Assembly (NCBI GenBank): GCA_900544705.1
Contig: UQWH01000074.1
Coordinates: 1 to 8,237, forward strand
From: an uncultured Eubacteriales bacterium
Lineage (GTDB): Bacteria > Bacillota > Clostridia > Oscillospirales > Oscillospiraceae
DNA length: 8,237 nucleotides
Direction: 5' to 3'
Below the pieces are notes generated by a model. The model did no database searches. It saw only the letters and a list, made by a program, of their open reading frames with translations, and was not told the origin of the DNA. Position 1 is the first letter of the stretch; the number at the start of each line of letters is the position of its first letter. Position numbers and translations under genes: made by a program. This document shows positions 5,777 to 8,237 of this stretch, piece by piece.

Positions 5777-7032
5777 ACCAGGCCCTCCACGACCTTTGCG
5801 TCAAATTCAGTGGCGACCGCCTTTGCGGAAAACTGCGCGATGTAATCGGAATTTTGGGTGATCTGATAGCCTTCGCAGAGAATCAGATACAGATATTCCT
5901 TAATTTCATTTGCGCTGAAAGAGAGCACCAGCTCGCCGGCGCTTTGAAGAATATTTACGATATCGCCCTGCGGCATGGTGATGGCCAGAATATTCGTTCC
6001 CGAACCAAAATAGTCCGCGACCTTGGCGGCAAAGAAGATATTTTCATCCACAACTGTGCCGATGTTGCCGTCAATGTGCAGCAGCCAGTCGGCATACTGC
6101 ATTTTTTCAAGACTCTCCAGATAGGAGATCGGACGATGGAATTGTACGACATCGAGCAGCTCATTTTTTACGACAAAAACGAGATCGCTGTCTGCCATAT
6201 CTCCGTAAAAGGAAAATTCTGCGCGGTCTGCGAGGTCGGGAATGGATTTCTTCAAATCAGAGATGGCCTGCAAAAGCGGGTGAGCAGTGCGGATCTCATC
6301 CAGATGACCGACAAACAGAAATTGCAGTTTCTTGTGCGGCTGCTTTCTTGCAGGCGGATAAAAAGCGGGATCGTAGCTGTGGTGGATAACGACGGCCTTT
6401 TCCATCAGCGCGACCGGCATCATAAATCGCTTCTGCGATTCGTTGTTCAAAACGATCCGGTCGGCCATGCGCAGCGTTTCGTCCTCAATACGGGCGAGTT
6501 CCTTGCGAATTCTTACCGCATCGCGGTGGCGGATCCGCCAATAGGCGCTGTGCAGGATGCGCTTTGGGGAATAACGATAACGTTTTGCCCGGTTGCGGTT
6601 GACCAGATTGTCCATTCCGTGCAGAGAATGAAGACTGCAATTGATATGCTGATAGGGGTTTGTCTTGACGGGGTCGCCAAAGGAGGCGATCCACTTGACC
6701 TGTGGGAATTCCTTCTTGATGCGCAGGCCGACCTCGTGTGACTCCTGCGGCATTGACCGGGTCATGATGCAGTCATATTCTTCCCGGTGCGCCTTGAAAT
6801 ACTGATAGGCTTCTTCCTTCCAGTCGGCAATGCTCTTGCTTTTGGCATAGACGGAACGGACGTTGCCGTGATTCTCAAAGGCAACATTTCTGCCATAGGA
6901 CCAGTCGGTGCTGGAATTCTGGGTATAGACATCATAGTCATACTTTGAATTGTTCAGGAGTTTGAAGGTGACCAGCCCCTCTGAAGAGTTTACGGGCGGA
7001 TAGAACCAGCTGATGACCAAAATTCGTTTCAT
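5773..7032 (-). CDS. GT4-like glycosyltransferase
   Basis: A 419-residue GT-B-type glycosyltransferase. The N-terminal half starts with the strand-plus-Pro motif RILVISWFYPPVNSSEG (3-19), typical of GT4 enzymes, and includes WIASFGDP (114-121) and DRIVLNNESQ (191-200), the usual position of the domain link. The C-terminal half starts at LQFLFVGHLDEIRT (236-249) and continues to ENIFFAAKVADYFGSGTNIL (330-349), the counterpart of the donor-binding E-x7-E region, here with Asp at the second position (VADYFGSG). No signal peptide; cytoplasmic or peripheral. AAAGGA lies 10 bases upstream of ATG, overlapping the end of the GT2 gene, whose stop is 7 bases upstream. It probably transfers one residue of the repeat unit; the sugar is unknown. 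Confidence 0.87.
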   Translation of the reverse strand: MKRILVISWFYPPVNSSEGLVTFKLLNNSKYDYDVYTQNSSTDWSYGRNVAFENHGNVRSVYAKSKSIADWKEEAYQYFKAHREEYDCIMTRSMPQESHEVGLRIKKEFPQVKWIASFGDPVKTNPYQHINCSLHSLHGMDNLVNRNRAKRYRYSPKRILHSAYWRIRHRDAVRIRKELARIEDETLRMADRIVLNNESQKRFMMPVALMEKAVVIHHSYDPAFYPPARKQPHKKLQFLFVGHLDEIRTAHPLLQAISDLKKSIPDLADRAEFSFYGDMADSDLVFVVKNELLDVVQFHRPISYLESLEKMQYADWLLHIDGNIGTVVDENIFFAAKVADYFGSGTNILAITMPQGDIVNILQSAGELVLSFSANEIKEYLYLILCEGYQITQNSDYIAQFSAKAVATEFDAKVVEGLV

Positions 7033-7039
7033 CGCGCGA

Positions 7040-8062
7040 TCATCCTTTCTTCAGCTTCCGGCACAGATTAAGCATTACACAGAAGGGTTTATTGAAAAAC
7101 CGAATATTCAGATAGCCTAGCTTGCGACTGGCACGGAGATAAGCAAAGTCGTTGGTGCGCTGATAGAGCTCCGGTACAGCCTGCTTCAGATGCAAGTCAA
7201 GCTCCTTGAAGTGGCGGTAAGCATCGCGGCGGTTTTTTAGCTTCATGCAGACGAGATCCATATTGGTGTAGTACATGAGATAAATGATCAGCCCCATATA
7301 ATCCAGCTGATTCTGACTGAGCTTCCCACGGAAGGAGGCATAGTAGTCGATCAGTAAGCGGAGAACCTTTTCGTGGTTCGGATAATTCCGCTGTAGGCTT
7401 GCCTGACTCATGCTCTGGTTCGGCCGACCGATAAAGTACCGATAGACCCCATAATCCAGAAAGCGCACGGTATCCAGATAGGGAATGGGATAAATGTTGT
7501 ACTGCATATCGACATAGAACGTCTTTTCAAAGAGCTCCAGGCCACATTTGCGCAGCAGCGAAGTTTTATAGCTGGATGAGGCCATGGTGTAGTACATCAT
7601 TGAGTCGTCAAAGACCAGATCAGCCGCGTGATAGACATGGTCATGCTCAAAAAAAGAATAGTCTATCGCGAAAGTGCCGCCGGTGTAGGTGTATTCCTGC
7701 GTATAAGGAGTTACGACAAGATCCTCGTCGCAGTCCCGGAGCTTTTCAAGATAGCGGATGAAGTTGGCGGAGTCAAACCAGTCGTCGCTGTCCAGCACAC
7801 GCAGATACTTTCCGGTGGCGGCCTTCAGCCCGGCGTTGATCGTGGAGCCGTGGCCGCCGTTTTCCTTGTCGATCAACACAACGTTTTCAGGAAATCTGGC
7901 CTGATATTCCCGAAGAATATCAATGGAATGATCCTTGCTGCCGTCATTCACGGCAATCAGCTCAAGATAGGGCAGTGCTTCCTGCACCAGAACGGAATCC
8001 AGACAGCGGCGCAGGTACTTTTCTGTATTATACACAGGGACGATGATGGACAGTACCTTCAT
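7040..8062 (-). CDS. GT2 family glycosyltransferase
   Basis: A 340-residue inverting GT-A transferase. It opens with LSIIVPVYNTEKYLRRCLDS (4-23), then VNDGSKD (38-44) for nucleotide binding, the GGHGSTINAGLKAATGKY segment (69-86) and the DSDDW metal-binding DXD motif (91-95). The usual acceptor-site E-D motif is not obvious; YVDMQYNIYP stands near where it is expected. The C-terminal third is basic and aromatic and ends with an amphipathic tail (LNIRFFNKPFCVMLNLCRKLKKG region), which could hold the enzyme at the membrane. The start at 8062 is chosen because GGAGGAA lies 6 bases upstream; the open frame continues 8 codons to a TTG with no binding site, overlapping the previous gene's stop. Close packing with neighbours places it in the polysaccharide operon. 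Donor and acceptor are unknown. Confidence 0.92.
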   Translation of the reverse strand: MKVLSIIVPVYNTEKYLRRCLDSVLVQEALPYLELIAVNDGSKDHSIDILREYQARFPENVVLIDKENGGHGSTINAGLKAATGKYLRVLDSDDWFDSANFIRYLEKLRDCDEDLVVTPYTQEYTYTGGTFAIDYSFFEHDHVYHAADLVFDDSMMYYTMASSSYKTSLLRKCGLELFEKTFYVDMQYNIYPIPYLDTVRFLDYGVYRYFIGRPNQSMSQASLQRNYPNHEKVLRLLIDYYASFRGKLSQNQLDYMGLIIYLMYYTNMDLVCMKLKNRRDAYRHFKELDLHLKQAVPELYQRTNDFAYLRASRKLGYLNIRFFNKPFCVMLNLCRKLKKG

Positions 8063-8068
8063 TGCAGC

Positions 8069-8075
8069 TTCCTCC
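8069..8075 (-). promoter_or_regulatory. Ribosome binding site fixing the GT2 start
   Basis: GGAGGAA on the minus strand lies 6 bases before the ATG at 8062. It supports this start over an ATG at 8077 within the same frame and a TTG at 8086, both of which would place the binding site inside the gene. Confidence 0.8.
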
Positions 8076-8082
8076 ATGGTTT

Positions 8083-8237
8083 TCAAATGATCGCGTTATA
8101 GTAATCCTGGCAGACGGGCGATGTTTCGCCTATTTCTTTCACCTTTCCGTGATCCAGCCAGACGACGCGGTCGCAGAGCTTCTTGATCGACTCCAGAGAG
8201 TGCGATACATAGAGCACGGTGGTGCCGCCCTGAATCA
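8083..8237 (-). CDS. ABC transporter ATP-binding protein, polysaccharide export type (C-terminal part)
   Basis: Only the last 50 codons are in the window; the gene continues beyond the right edge. The reading is TVLYVSHSLESIKKLCDRVV, then WLDHGKVKEIGETSPVCQDYY and a short NAII end, stop at 8083-8085. VSHS carries the H-loop histidine of ABC ATPases, and the SLESIKKLCDRVVWLDHGKV form is typical of Wzt/TagH/KpsT-type ATPases that export polysaccharides and teichoic acids. The protein stops soon after the ATPase core, so it has no Wzt-type C-terminal carbohydrate-binding domain and no TagH-type extension. Its partner permease (Wzm/TagG-like) is not in the window and would be expected further upstream (to the right). 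It is 20 bases from the GT2 gene and likely in the same transcript. Confidence 0.88.
   Translation of the reverse strand, partial: IQGGTTVLYVSHSLESIKKLCDRVVWLDHGKVKEIGETSPVCQDYYNAII

Noticed and set aside
5854..6741. 295-codon plus-strand frame over the GT4 gene
   Set aside because: Antisense shadow; the minus-strand frame has start signals, operon spacing and GT4 motifs.
1..8237. CRISPR arrays, tRNA or rRNA genes, transposases
   Set aside because: I saw no regularly spaced direct repeats, no tRNA cloverleaf or rRNA-like segments and no transposase or integrase frame on either strand.

Overview
The window looks like chromosomal DNA of a GC-moderate, Gram-positive gut-type Clostridia, most likely Oscillospiraceae-like. 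The evidence is strong AGGAGG-type ribosome binding sites, a DUF1934 protein of the Firmicutes type, a D-Ala-D-Ala ligase, TuaH-like glycosyltransferase features and sigma-A-like promoters. The taxonomic call is an inference from gene style, not from a marker gene.

Left part (1-2200): a small uncharacterised acidic protein is encoded on the minus strand and ends at a strong intrinsic terminator. Across a roughly 170 bp divergent promoter region lies the plus-strand pair ddl (D-alanine-D-alanine ligase, peptidoglycan precursor synthesis) and a DUF1934 protein. These two are separated by one base and are almost certainly co-transcribed.

Middle part (2155-3213): this is a degraded, repeat-bearing stretch. 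It holds an AT-rich perfect inverted repeat just after the DUF1934 stop, then a 93 bp element bounded by 11 bp perfect inverted repeats with a GC-rich hairpin inside (possible MITE-like or REP-like repeat). After that come two 5'-truncated gene remnants that point away from each other and meet at about 2725. The plus-strand remnant is the back half of an XRE-type regulator with a DUF3955-like membrane tail. The minus-strand remnant is a membrane protein that begins with a closely similar membrane segment. The simplest reading is one deletion that removed the shared promoter region and the N-termini of two divergent paralogues. A 17 bp stem hairpin then separates this region from the next operon.

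Right part (3214-8237): a compact minus-strand operon for making and exporting a surface polysaccharide. In transcription order it encodes the end of an ABC-transporter ATPase (Wzt/TagH type), a GT2 glycosyltransferase, a GT4-like glycosyltransferase, a UDP-galactopyranose-mutase-like flavoprotein and a TuaH-like glycosyltransferase. Gaps are 20, 7, -4 and 28 bases, each gene has a good ribosome binding site, and the terminator-like hairpin follows the last gene. The likely scheme is that the flavoprotein supplies a furanose-type nucleotide sugar, the three transferases build the glycan on a lipid carrier at the inner face of the membrane, and the ABC transporter exports it. The sugars and the final polymer cannot be read from the sequence. 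No clearly new defence or mobile system is visible. The most unusual items are the paired truncated regulators and the adjacent repeat element.
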